From Nocardia sp. NBC_01329 (lineage in GTDB: Bacteria > Actinomycetota > Actinomycetes > Mycobacteriales > Mycobacteriaceae), in assembly GCF_035956715.1 (NCBI RefSeq), contig NZ_CP108381.1, positions 620,001 through 684,000 on the forward strand: a stretch of 64,000 nt of DNA. Reading direction: 5' to 3'. Under the pieces are notes generated by a model. The model did no database searches. It was given only the letters and a program-made list of their open reading frames with translations, and was not told where the DNA came from. A program made the translations under genes and the position numbers. Below are positions 34,736-43,556 of the stretch, piece after piece (the first letter of the stretch is position 1; each line of letters begins with the position of its first letter).

Positions 34736-35973
34736 CGTCGTCCGCCTGCCGCGCCGTCGGTCGGGCGGGCAGCCATCGCGCGAAGTGCCGAGCGCAGGCC
34801 CCACCGGCCGATCGGGCCACCGAGGTCGGTGTTGCCGGATTCGCTTCGGTCCCGGAATTTCCTCTCCGAGGCCGTCTCGGGTGCGTCGTCGCTGGTCGCG
34901 GTCAGGAAATGGTCCGGGAGAGCGAGTTTGTGAATGGTGCGCAGGGTCAATAGATATTGGCGCAGCAGGGGACCGGTGGTGTACGGGAGATCGTATTTGT
35001 CGCATAACGCCCGCACCCGGCGACTCATCTCGGCGTAGCGGTTGCTGGGCAGGTCCGGGAAGAGGTGGTGTTCGATCTGATAGCACAGGTTTCCGCTCAG
35101 GAATGCCAGTACCGGACCGGCGTCGAAATTGGCGGTGCCCAGCATCTGGCGCAGATACCACTCGGCCTTCGATTCTTCCTCGACCACGGTGGGAGCGAAT
35201 TTCTCCGCCCCGTCGGGAAAGTGGCCGCAGAAGATCACGACATAGGCCCACAGGTTTCGTGCGGTATTGGCGGCCGCGTTCGCGGTGAGGGTGCGACGCC
35301 ATCGTCGTCGGCTCAGCGCGGGGAACAGTAGATAATCCTTACCGAGCTGCCTGCCGATCTTCGTGAGGAACGCCCTGGTTTCCGCGGTCTTTCCCTCGGG
35401 GCCGGCCGCGCGGTCGCGTTCGGAATACAGGTCGTGCAGGGCGATGCCCCACTCGAACACGGCCGCCAGCAGCAGATTCTGGAGCGGCTGCAACAGCAGC
35501 CGTGGCCGCCACGGCTGGTCTCGGGTCACGCGCATCACGCCGAAGCCGATATCGTCGTCCATGCCGACCACATTGGTGAACATATGGTGGCGGAAATTGT
35601 GGGAGTAGCGCCATTGCGACGACAGCCCGACCATATCCCACTCCCAGGTGCCGGAATGGATTTCGGGGTCGTTCATCCAATCCCATTGACCGTGGCCGAC
35701 GTTGTGGCCGAGTTCCATGTTCTCGATACTCTTGGCTACCGCCAATCCGGCGGTACCCAGCACCCAGCCCGCTCTGCTCCGGCTGAGTGCGATCGCCAAC
35801 CGGGACGACGCGTCCAGTCCCCGCTGGAAGGCGATGGTGCGGCGGATGTAGGCCGCGTCCCGGCTGCCTCGCTGATCGACGATGTCACATCGGATCGCGT
35901 CGAGTTCGACGCCGAGGGCTTCGATATCGGTGGGGCTCAGGTGCGCGTAGGCACCGACTTCGGTGATTGCCAT
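34693..35973 (-). CDS. Membrane fatty-acid desaturase (DesA3-like)
   Basis: A 426-residue diiron desaturase that introduces a double bond into acyl-CoA or acyl lipids at the membrane. The three histidine boxes are GHNVGHGQ near residue 90, SHNFRHHMFTN near 125 and QIEHHLFPDL near 305. The length and the long segment between boxes 2 and 3 fit mycobacterial DesA3-like enzymes. The last ~50 residues (Arg/Gly-rich) are irregular and overlap a DUF5994 relic, suggesting the original stop was displaced. It is divergent from a TetR gene with operator-like site B between them. Confidence 0.9.
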   Translation of the reverse strand: MAITEVGAYAHLSPTDIEALGVELDAIRCDIVDQRGSRDAAYIRRTIAFQRGLDASSRLAIALSRSRAGWVLGTAGLAVAKSIENMELGHNVGHGQWDWMNDPEIHSGTWEWDMVGLSSQWRYSHNFRHHMFTNVVGMDDDIGFGVMRVTRDQPWRPRLLLQPLQNLLLAAVFEWGIALHDLYSERDRAAGPEGKTAETRAFLTKIGRQLGKDYLLFPALSRRRWRRTLTANAAANTARNLWAYVVIFCGHFPDGAEKFAPTVVEEESKAEWYLRQMLGTANFDAGPVLAFLSGNLCYQIEHHLFPDLPSNRYAEMSRRVRALCDKYDLPYTTGPLLRQYLLTLRTIHKLALPDHFLTATSDDAPETASERKFRDRSESGNTDLGGPIGRWGLRSALRAMAARPTDGAAGGRRGGDRQHRRRRMAS

Positions 35974-36239
35974 TGTTCATGCCCTCGAATCGCCGGGTGT
36001 CGTGCCGTGGCCTGATCGATAGCGGTCGCCGGTGCGAACATCCCGCATGCGAGAGGAATCGCTCACAGTTCGGCCGGGTTCGCTTTCGCTGCCCGAAATC
36101 GGTCGGTGATCGTGTTGTTCGCGGCCATCGAAATGGTCCCGTCTCCGAATGCGTGTCCGGTCGCGGTCGCCCGGATCGGACGACCGGTCGACACATGAAT
36201 CCAGGTTATCTCCACAGACTAGACTCGAATACACCGTCT

Positions 36240-36260
36240 GTCTACAGTGTAGAATTACGC
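36240..36260. promoter_or_regulatory. Operator-like site B
   Basis: Lies 36 bases before the TetR start and on the far side of the desaturase promoter region. It contains the perfect 13-bp palindrome TCTACA-G-TGTAGA (36241-36253) and aligns with sites A and C. Confidence 0.6.
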
Positions 36261-36295
36261 TGTTATCAACGATAGATGAACAGGCGGAGCGTGCG

Positions 36296-37036
36296 ATGAA
36301 CGACACGACAGCACATCCGCCCGACCGGCACCGGCCGGGCGATCGCACCGGCAACTGCGGCGCCGTTCCGCTGACTCGCCAGATGATGCTGGCCGCCGCG
36401 CTCGAGATCATCGACTGCGACAGTGTCGAACGGCTGTCGATGCGGCGTCTGGGCGACCGGCTCGGCCGCGACCCGGCGGCGCTCTACCGGCACGCCGACA
36501 ACAAGGCCGCGCTCCTCGACGGCGTCACCGAATTCGTGCTCGGGCAACTGACAGTCGATGCTGCCGATCCCGACTGGCGTCATCAGTTACGGATGGTCGC
36601 CCGGGACTTCCGCAGGCTCGCCATGGCGCACCCGCATGTGGTGCCACTCCTGGTCACCCACCCGTTGGCCACCCCGCTCGGCCTGCGGCCGCCGGGCACC
36701 CTGCGCCCACTGGAACATATTCTGGATCTGCTCACCCGGGCCGACTTCAGCGGAATCGACGCGTTGCGCATCTACCGGGCACTGTTCGGATTCCTGTACG
36801 GACATGCTCTCGACGAGGTACAGGAAATCGTCGACCGCCCCGAAGAGGCCACTGACCTGCTGCGGCTCGGTCTGCACCACCTGCCGATCGGCGAGTTCCC
36901 GCTGTTGCGCGGACTCGCCTCGCAACTGGCCGCCTACGACGGCGGCACCGAGCTGGAACGTGGCCTCGACGCCCTGCTCGCCGGCCTCGACGCCACCCTC
37001 ACCCCGGTCGCGCCACGGCAGCAGTTCCCGGGCTGA
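36296..37036 (+). CDS. TetR-family regulator with TetR_C-type ligand domain (paralogue 1)
   Basis: A 246-residue repressor. The HTH (RLGDRLGRDPAALYRHADNKAAL) has the YRHxxNK pattern of the tetracycline-repressor subclass, followed by a PF02909-like ligand domain with AHPHVVPLLVTHPLATPLG and RIYRALFGFLYGHALDE. The ATG at 36296 follows AGGCGGAGCGTGCG. It is divergent from the desaturase and convergent with a close paralogue whose stop is 14 bases away. It probably binds site B, controlling itself and the desaturase. Confidence 0.9.
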   Translation: MNDTTAHPPDRHRPGDRTGNCGAVPLTRQMMLAAALEIIDCDSVERLSMRRLGDRLGRDPAALYRHADNKAALLDGVTEFVLGQLTVDAADPDWRHQLRMVARDFRRLAMAHPHVVPLLVTHPLATPLGLRPPGTLRPLEHILDLLTRADFSGIDALRIYRALFGFLYGHALDEVQEIVDRPEEATDLLRLGLHHLPIGEFPLLRGLASQLAAYDGGTELERGLDALLAGLDATLTPVAPRQQFPG

Positions 37037-37050
37037 CCCGAGACGCCCTG

Positions 37051-37821
37051 TCACCGAGTGGCGGGAGCGTCATCCGGTCCGGGCAGCGTGGCGTCGCCGG
37101 GAGCGGGCGCAGCGGCGGGAACCGGCCCGGGCAACGTCGCCGCGAGACCGGCCAGCAGGATATCGAGCCCGCGCTCGAGTTCCACGGCGCCGTCATAGGT
37201 CGCCAGTGCCGATGCCAATCCTCGTACCAGCGGGAACTCGCCGATCGAAAGTCGATACAAACCCAGCCGCAGCAGATCGTCGGTTTCCTCCGGGCGTTCC
37301 ACGATCTCCTGCAACTCGTTGAGGACATGCCCGTACAGGAATCCGAACAGTGCCCGGTAGATGTGCAGCGCGTCGACCTCGGTGTAGCCCACACGCGTGA
37401 GCAGGGCGAGCATGTCCTCGAGTGGCCGCACCACCACCGCCGGCCGCTGTCCGAGCGGGGTCGCCAGCGGTCGGGTCACCAGGAGCGGCACCACCCGCGG
37501 ATGCGCCAACGCCACCCGCCGGAACTCCCGGGCCACCCGTCGCATCTCGGCAACCCAATCCGACGCCGCGGCATCGACCGATAATTCCGCGAAGACGACC
37601 TCGGCGACACCGTCGAGGACGGCGGCCTTGTTCGGCACATGCCGGTAGATCACCATCGGATCACGGCCCACGGCCTCGGCCAGGCGTCGCATCGACAGCC
37701 CGTCGACACCGTCGCGATCGACGATCCCGAGCGCCGCGTTCAGCACCGCCGCCCGAGTTACCGGACTGTCCCGGTGACCGGCTGCGGCCTTTCTGCGATT
37801 GTTGGACGGTTCAGCTTTCAC
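37051..37821 (-). CDS. TetR-family regulator (paralogue 2)
   Basis: A 256-residue repressor closely similar to its neighbour: LAEAVGRDPMVIYRHVPNKAAVLDG in the HTH, AHPRVVPLLVTRPLATPLGQRP and HIYRALFGFLYGHVLNELQEIVERPEE in the ligand domain. It has a longer Pro/Ala-rich tail. The two genes are tail to tail, a tail-to-tail inverted duplication. Start ATG 37821 lies 26 bases from site C, a perfect GTAGATCTAC palindrome. Confidence 0.9.
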   Translation of the reverse strand: MKAEPSNNRRKAAAGHRDSPVTRAAVLNAALGIVDRDGVDGLSMRRLAEAVGRDPMVIYRHVPNKAAVLDGVAEVVFAELSVDAAASDWVAEMRRVAREFRRVALAHPRVVPLLVTRPLATPLGQRPAVVVRPLEDMLALLTRVGYTEVDALHIYRALFGFLYGHVLNELQEIVERPEETDDLLRLGLYRLSIGEFPLVRGLASALATYDGAVELERGLDILLAGLAATLPGPVPAAAPAPGDATLPGPDDAPATR

Positions 37822-37846
37822 GAGGTGGCTCCGATCCCCGGATATT

Positions 37847-37867
37847 CAGTAGATCTACAACGTTGAC
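37847..37867. promoter_or_regulatory. Operator-like site C
   Basis: On the reverse strand GTCAACGTTGTAGATCTACTG, with the core palindrome GTAGATCTAC (37848-37857 region). It lies directly upstream of paralogue 2 and aligns with sites A and B. Confidence 0.55.
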
Positions 37868-38211
37868 ACACCGGTAGGTGCCGCGTCTACCAGGGGAGCG
37901 GAACGGGGCACCGTCATGGCACCGGCGATCCGCGAGCTCGCCGACGGCGACCGGGCCGCTGTCGCCGGGATCGAGCGGCCACCGTCCGCCCGCGCCGCCG
38001 GATTCGAGGTGCCGCAAGGCATTCGCGTATCAGCGGCACACGCGATACTTCGGACTCCCTTCGGGTGCGCCCGGAGCGTCTGGATCGGCGCTCCGGTGGG
38101 CCCGAGGGTTACCGGGGTTGTCAGCGGTGGAAATACCGAGGGCGCGGAGGTCGGGTCCGGGTCGGTACCGTGCTCAGCTGGACGCGATACGAGACCGACG
38201 GTGGGTACAGG
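37868..38211. other. Intergenic region before mycolyltransferase
   Basis: About 340 bases between the TetR promoter and the mycolyltransferase start. Frames present have no recognisable features. The promoter of the mycolyltransferase presumably lies here, but I cannot identify its boxes. Confidence 0.4.
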
Positions 38212-39204
38212 GTGCAAGTGGAGAATCGGCGGGTTGTGTCGGGGCGGCTGCGGAAGATCGGTGCGGCTGTCGCGGCGGTGACACTGCTGTCCGGGCTGTC
38301 CGGGCTGTCCGGGGCGATGGCGAATGCGGCGCCGATCGTCGCCCCCGCACTACGGGCCCCGGCCGGTGGGTACGAGAAACTCGTGGTGCCGTCGGGGATG
38401 GGCCCGATCGAAGTTCAGGTGCAGTGGGCGGCGCGTGGCGGCCGTTCGGCGCTCTACGTGCTCGACGGACTGCGCGCACCGCGCGATCACAGTCAGTGGA
38501 CCACCGATACCGATGTACTGCGGCAGTTCGCCGGCGACAACGTCACGCTGGTGTTCCCCGTCGGCGGCCATTCCAGTTTCTACGCGGACTGGTATCGGCC
38601 GAGCAGTACCAACGGCCAGGTCACCCCGTACAAATGGGAAACCTTCCTCACCGAGGAATTGCCTGCCTACCTGGCGAGATATGGGGTCTCGCGGACGAAC
38701 AACGCGATCGTGGGTGCCTCGATGGGCGGAGGTGCGGCCCTGACCCTGGCCGCGCACCACCGGGATCAGTTCAAGTTCGCCGGCTCCTTCTCCGGTTTCG
38801 TCAATCCGACCTTCCCGCTGTGGAACGAAGCGGTTCGCGCCGCGCTGTGGGACGAGGGCAGGTTCAATGTGGACGATATGTGGGGCCCGGCCGGTGATCC
38901 CGCCTGGCAGCGCAACGATCCGACCACGCAGGCGGAATTGCTGCGCGGTCTGCCGATGTACATCTCGGCCGGAAACGGCCTGCCCGGGTCGCCGGATGTG
39001 CCGTACGGGGTCGGCAATACGGTGAACGCGATGGCCTTGGAATCGATGGCCGCGGCAGCCGCCGGAATTTTCCGGGATCGAGTCGCGTCGCTGGGTATCC
39101 CGGCTCGTGTCGATATCGTCCCCGGCACCCACACCTGGCCCTACTGGGGGCAGGCGATCGCTACCGCCCGGCCGATGATCCTCGACGCGCTCGGTGCCCA
39201 TTGA
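38212..39204 (+). CDS. Secreted mycolyltransferase / antigen-85-type esterase
   Basis: A 330-residue exported protein from GTG 38212 with a signal peptide (basic n-region RRVVSGRLRK, hydrophobic AAVAAVTLLSGLSGLSG, cleavage near ANAAP). The mature domain has ALYVLDGLRAPRDHSQWTTD, the nucleophile in VGASMGGGAALTLA, and the His in PGTHTWPYWGQA, as in antigen 85. These enzymes transfer mycolic acids onto arabinogalactan and trehalose. The presence of this gene indicates a mycolate cell envelope. A second in-frame GTG at 38218 is an alternative start. Confidence 0.92.
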   Translation: MQVENRRVVSGRLRKIGAAVAAVTLLSGLSGLSGAMANAAPIVAPALRAPAGGYEKLVVPSGMGPIEVQVQWAARGGRSALYVLDGLRAPRDHSQWTTDTDVLRQFAGDNVTLVFPVGGHSSFYADWYRPSSTNGQVTPYKWETFLTEELPAYLARYGVSRTNNAIVGASMGGGAALTLAAHHRDQFKFAGSFSGFVNPTFPLWNEAVRAALWDEGRFNVDDMWGPAGDPAWQRNDPTTQAELLRGLPMYISAGNGLPGSPDVPYGVGNTVNAMALESMAAAAAGIFRDRVASLGIPARVDIVPGTHTWPYWGQAIATARPMILDALGAH

Positions 39205-39372
39205 CGGTGCTGCCCAGGGTCGGTCGGTTGCCGAAACCTGTTGTCTGTGAAGGTATTCGATACTTTTCGCGGGTCTCGGATGGTCGGCATCGGCGGAGAG
39301 CGATATGATCGACCCTGTGATTACTTGCTCCGAGCAAAGATCGGGGGTCCTGTCCGTACACGGTGAGTGCTG

Positions 39373-40746
39373 ATGCGCACTCCGATTACGAACAGGGACG
39401 ATTCCCGCATTTCCTTCTGGCGGCGCGTGCGTGAGTTCGCCGTGCCGCCCTCCATGATCGAAACCGCGACCGCCCGCCGCAATATCGGCGATTGGGCAGG
39501 GGCTTGTGCCGCAGCGGGTTTCGATGTCGATATCGATATCCGGTCATCGACCCGTCGGTACGGCCGAGATCTCGCAGCCGAGATCCGGGCGGATCTGAGC
39601 CATCTGGCTCCCGATCTGTTGCGCTGGCACCTGCCCAGAGTCGCTCCCGACGGGTTGCTTCGGCCGGATCTGACCATCGCGCTGGCACGATACGGATCGC
39701 CGGACGGTCGAAAGCACGGCAGCAGAACAGGTTCGGTCTATCTCGTGGCTCGAACCGCCCCCGCGTGGGCGAATACTGTTCAGCGGGTCGGCCTCGCGCT
39801 GTGGGACGGCACCGGTCCGCATCCCCGCCCGGACCGGCGATTCCGGTTCGATCTCCACCGCCACCTGTGGGACACACGACGCGCCCATGAGTTCCGGCTA
39901 CGTTGCGGGGCGGATCAATTCTCGGATACCGGTGGCTCCAGACCCGAACTGCCGGAGAATCTGCCCGAAGGCTGCGCTGTCGGGCGGTGGGCGGACGAGG
40001 CTCGGATAATGCTACGGGCCGAAGGACATCACGGCGGGCCGCTGCGGGTGCGGATCGGAGCACGACGAGACCTCGTCGTCGAACTCGTCGCGGACAGCGG
40101 CGATCCGCCCACAGTGCGGATCGCCGAGTCGTATCCGCGTGGTGCGGTGTCGGCACTCCCCGTCCTACCCGATGCGGCGACCTGGACGGCGCCCGACCTG
40201 GAACTGATCCACGCCGGTGCGATCACAGCCGACCGGCTGCATCCGCTGGTCGCCGCCGCGCTGGTACCGGATCGTTCGCCGGTCGATTCGTATCGGGCTC
40301 CGCAGCGGTCGGACCGGGCGCACCTGGTGGAGTGCCGGGGCGAGCAGCACCGAATCGGTCTGGTCGGCGGTGTGCTGGTCGCGCTCGATCACGACCCGGC
40401 CGAGATCCGCCGAGAGGAACTGCTGGTCGCCCTGACCGGGACTCCGCTGCCGTGTCTGCAGGCCATCGATCGGGCTCATCGTCGGCCGGACTGTCTCGCC
40501 GGCGTTCGTGAGCGTCTCGACCACGGTGACATCGCCGGTGCGCTGGCCGTCGTCGAAGATCTGCTGGGCCCCGGCGCCGTTCTGCGCGAGGGCCCGTTGC
40601 GGAACGAGCTGGAAGCGTGCGCGCGACAGCGGATCACCTACGGACTGTTCCGGGCAGGGCTGTCCGGGGCCGCGCCCATCCGCAACAAAACCGACCAGCG
40701 ACCCGGCGATCGCCGAGCGCATCCACGCCACGCCTCCGCACGCTGA
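39373..40746 (+). CDS. Unrecognised first protein of MoxR/VWA operon
   Basis: A 457-residue protein that I do not recognise. The N-terminal ~190 residues are mixed (SMIETATARRNIGDWAGACA; HLAPDLLRWHLPRVAPDGLL; YLVARTAPAW), with RPDLTIALARYG and a charged HRHLWDTRRAHEF region. The middle has beta-rich RVRIGARRDLVVELVADSG, and the C-terminal ~100 residues contain DHGDIAGALAVVEDLLGPGA, a helical repeat-like segment. No membrane helix, nuclease or NTPase motif is evident. It lies 69 bases upstream of the AAA+ gene on the same strand and is likely the effector or adaptor of the three-gene set. Confidence 0.75.
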   Translation: MRTPITNRDDSRISFWRRVREFAVPPSMIETATARRNIGDWAGACAAAGFDVDIDIRSSTRRYGRDLAAEIRADLSHLAPDLLRWHLPRVAPDGLLRPDLTIALARYGSPDGRKHGSRTGSVYLVARTAPAWANTVQRVGLALWDGTGPHPRPDRRFRFDLHRHLWDTRRAHEFRLRCGADQFSDTGGSRPELPENLPEGCAVGRWADEARIMLRAEGHHGGPLRVRIGARRDLVVELVADSGDPPTVRIAESYPRGAVSALPVLPDAATWTAPDLELIHAGAITADRLHPLVAAALVPDRSPVDSYRAPQRSDRAHLVECRGEQHRIGLVGGVLVALDHDPAEIRREELLVALTGTPLPCLQAIDRAHRRPDCLAGVRERLDHGDIAGALAVVEDLLGPGAVLREGPLRNELEACARQRITYGLFRAGLSGAAPIRNKTDQRPGDRRAHPRHASAR

Positions 40747-40815
40747 ACAACAGCCCACTCCCTCGGCGCAACCCCGCCGCCGTTCGATTCCTCACGACCC
40801 AAAGGTGATTCACAT

Positions 40816-42063
40816 ATGCCCGCTTACCTCCAGAGCGCTCCTGTCTCGGATCGAGCTCACCTCTCCCAACTCGATATCGCCGGCGACCTGCTGACCCTGC
40901 TGAACGATTCGACCACCGAAGTGCGTACCGACGACCAACTGGAGGCCTTGACGCTCGCGGTGGCCGCCGACCTGCCGGTGCTCCTGTGGGGCGAACCGGG
41001 AATCGGAAAAACGGCGGCCCTCACTCAGCTCGCCGAATCCCTGGATCTTCCGCTGACCACGGTGATCGCGAGTGTGCACGAGCCGTCCGACTTCTCCGGC
41101 CTGCCCATCATCGGCGACGACCCCGCGCAACACGGTGTGCCGATGGCGCCGCCGGACTGGGCGGTGCGGCTGGTGCGGGCCGGCCAGGGCCTGCTGTTCC
41201 TGGACGAACTGTCGACGGCACCGCCCGCCGTACAGGCCGCCCTGCTCCGCCTCGTCCTCGAACGACGAATCGGCGCATTGCGACTACCGCCCGATGTCCG
41301 GATCGTGGCCGCGGCCAACCCACGTTCCTCGGCGGCCGACGGCTGGGAGCTGAGCCCACCGCTGGCCAACCGGTTTGTACATCTGCAATGGATCCACGAC
41401 CACGAGGTCGTCGTGCGCGGCCTCGGCGGTATCTGGCCGCGCGCGACTATGCCCCGACTCGAGCCGGAGAAGTTCGCCGACGCGGTGATGTTCGCGCGCC
41501 GCGCGGTATGCGGGCTTCTCGCGGCCCGCCCCAACCTCGTACATCAGATCCCCAGCAGCGAAACACGCCGGGGCGGTGCTTGGCCGTCCCCACGCAGCTG
41601 GGATATGACATTGCGGCTGATCGCGTTCGCCACCGCGGCCGGCGCATCCCAGGAGGTGCTCTCCCTGCTGGTCCGCGGCACTGTGGGAGACGGCCCCGGG
41701 TTCGAACTGCTGAGCAGTATCGACCGCATGGACCTCCCGGACCCCGAAACACTCCTGGCCGACCCCTCCGCCGTCGACCTGCCCGAACGCGGTGATCTGC
41801 GTCAAGCGGTGCTCGACGGGGTGGTGGCGGCCGTCCGGCGGCGTCCGGAGAAATCCCGCTGGGACGCGGCGTGGGCGGTACTCGTCAAGGCGGCGGAAAC
41901 GGGCCCGCCGGACCTGGTGGTCGTGCCCGCGACCACGCTCGCCACCTTGCGGGGCGACAATTGGGAGGTACCGGCGTCGATCGAACAACTCGCCGGCGTG
42001 GTCGCGGTATCCCAGGGGGCGGACCGCGGCGCGGCCCGCGTCGCCGCGCAGACCGGCCGATGA
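40816..42063 (+). CDS. MoxR-type AAA+ ATPase
   Basis: A 415-residue AAA+ protein. Walker A is LLWGEPGIGKTAAL near residue 56, Walker B is LLFLDELSTAP near 128, sensor 1 is VAAANPRSS near 165, and the Arg finger region lies in PPLANRFVHLQW. The C-terminal ~150 residues form a helical lid and extra domain. MoxR proteins work as chaperones or remodellers with VWA partners. The stop overlaps the VWA start by four bases (ATGA), so stoichiometric co-translation is expected. Confidence 0.92.
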   Translation: MPAYLQSAPVSDRAHLSQLDIAGDLLTLLNDSTTEVRTDDQLEALTLAVAADLPVLLWGEPGIGKTAALTQLAESLDLPLTTVIASVHEPSDFSGLPIIGDDPAQHGVPMAPPDWAVRLVRAGQGLLFLDELSTAPPAVQAALLRLVLERRIGALRLPPDVRIVAAANPRSSAADGWELSPPLANRFVHLQWIHDHEVVVRGLGGIWPRATMPRLEPEKFADAVMFARRAVCGLLAARPNLVHQIPSSETRRGGAWPSPRSWDMTLRLIAFATAAGASQEVLSLLVRGTVGDGPGFELLSSIDRMDLPDPETLLADPSAVDLPERGDLRQAVLDGVVAAVRRRPEKSRWDAAWAVLVKAAETGPPDLVVVPATTLATLRGDNWEVPASIEQLAGVVAVSQGADRGAARVAAQTGR

Positions 42064-43295
42064 CCGACGCCCCGGAGCTCGACTCCGGCAAACTCTTCGC
42101 CGCCCGCCTGCAGGCGGCCCGGGCCCGGCCCTATCTGGCGACGGCCCTCTACGCGCTGCATATCGTCGAGTCGCGACGCGTACCGACGATGGGCGTGGAC
42201 AAGTACTGGCGGTGTTATGTTTCGCCCGCCTTCGTGGATTGCACGCCGGTGGAGGAGCTGGCCTCGGTGCTGGTGCACGAGGTGTCGCATCTGCTGCGCG
42301 ACCATCACGGTCGCAGCGACCGATTCGCCCGCCGGCACGACCTGACCGGCCCGGCGGAAAGACTGCGGATGAACATCGCTGCCGATGCCGAGATCAACGA
42401 CGACGCCTTCGGCGACGGGCTGGTCCGGCCCGAAGGCGCGGTTTTGCCGAAGACTCTGGGGTTGTCCGCCGGCGAGCTCATGGAGGACTATCTGCGGCAA
42501 TTCCGGCTCGGGAACTTCCCGGATGATCTGGCCTGGCTCGACTGCGGTAGCGGCGCGGACGGGCTGGACCGAGAATGGGAGCTGGGGCCCGACGGCGCGG
42601 ACGGTCTCACCGAACAGGAACGCGCCGGGGTCCGCTTCCGGGTGGCGCAGGGGATCGTCGGCCGTCCGGGGAACGCGCCCGAAGGGTGGCGCCGCTGGGC
42701 CGAGGAGGCGTTGCACCCGCCGCAGCCGTGGCGGGACCTGCTGGGTGCTGCTCTCCGCTCGGCGGCCTCCGCGCCCGGAGCAGGTCAGGACTACACCTAC
42801 GGCCGGCCGGCGCGCCGCTCGGCCGGGGTGCCCGGCGCCGTGCTGCCCAGCCTGCGGCGCGCGCCACCCCGGGTCAGCGTGATCATCGATACCTCGGGCT
42901 CGGTCAGCGACGCCGAACTGGGAAGCGCGCTACTCGAGGTGGCGGCCATCTCCCGTGCGGTGGGCGGTCGCCGCGATCTCGTCACCGTGCTGTCGTGCGA
43001 TGCCGCGGCACAGGTGGTGCATCCGTTGTGCCGGGCGGAGGGGATACCTCTGGTGGGCGGGGGAGGTACGGATCTGCGCACCGGGTTCGCCAGAGCGCTT
43101 CGCAGCAGACCCGCCCCCGATGTGCTCGTGGTACTGACCGACGGTCAGACTCCCTGGCCGAGTAGCCGCCCCGGGTGCCGGACCGTGGTCGGGCTGTTCC
43201 GCCGGAAGATCTCGTGGAGCGAACACGATCCCGAGTACGTTCGGAGTGGGCCACCGGAGTGGGCGCGGGTGGTCGATATCGGGACATCGGCCTGA
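42060..43295 (+). CDS. HEXXH-containing VWA-like protein (DUF2201 type)
   Basis: A 411-residue protein. The N-terminal putative metallopeptidase domain has the zinc motif LVHEVSHLLRDHH near residue 80 (HEVSH) and the helix MNIAADAEINDD, the third-ligand region of such domains. The C-terminal VWA-like domain starts at RVSVIIDTSGSVSDAEL (MIDAS DTSGS) and has GGGGTDLRTGF and VLVVLTDGQTPWP. It is the substrate-recognition or protease-like partner of the MoxR ATPase, with which it is translationally coupled. Whether the HEXXH is active is unknown. Confidence 0.9.
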   Translation: MTDAPELDSGKLFAARLQAARARPYLATALYALHIVESRRVPTMGVDKYWRCYVSPAFVDCTPVEELASVLVHEVSHLLRDHHGRSDRFARRHDLTGPAERLRMNIAADAEINDDAFGDGLVRPEGAVLPKTLGLSAGELMEDYLRQFRLGNFPDDLAWLDCGSGADGLDREWELGPDGADGLTEQERAGVRFRVAQGIVGRPGNAPEGWRRWAEEALHPPQPWRDLLGAALRSAASAPGAGQDYTYGRPARRSAGVPGAVLPSLRRAPPRVSVIIDTSGSVSDAELGSALLEVAAISRAVGGRRDLVTVLSCDAAAQVVHPLCRAEGIPLVGGGGTDLRTGFARALRSRPAPDVLVVLTDGQTPWPSSRPGCRTVVGLFRRKISWSEHDPEYVRSGPPEWARVVDIGTSA

Positions 43296-43556
43296 CGGGC
43301 CGGCCGGAACAGTCCGGGAGGGAGTTCCCGGAGTCAGGGGCGCGTCGATGTGGATACCACACCACAGCGCGATCTCTCGTCATACCAGGGGATTACCCGG
43401 GACGAGAATCCGGCCGATAGCGTCTCCTACATAGAATTCGTCGTCCGGTCCCTACGCGCCGAACGGTATCCGCCGGATAAGATCTCCGATCGATATCGGC
43501 CGGTCGGCAACCCGAGCGTGTGGGGGCAGGCCCCGACTCAACACTCAGGAAGAGCT

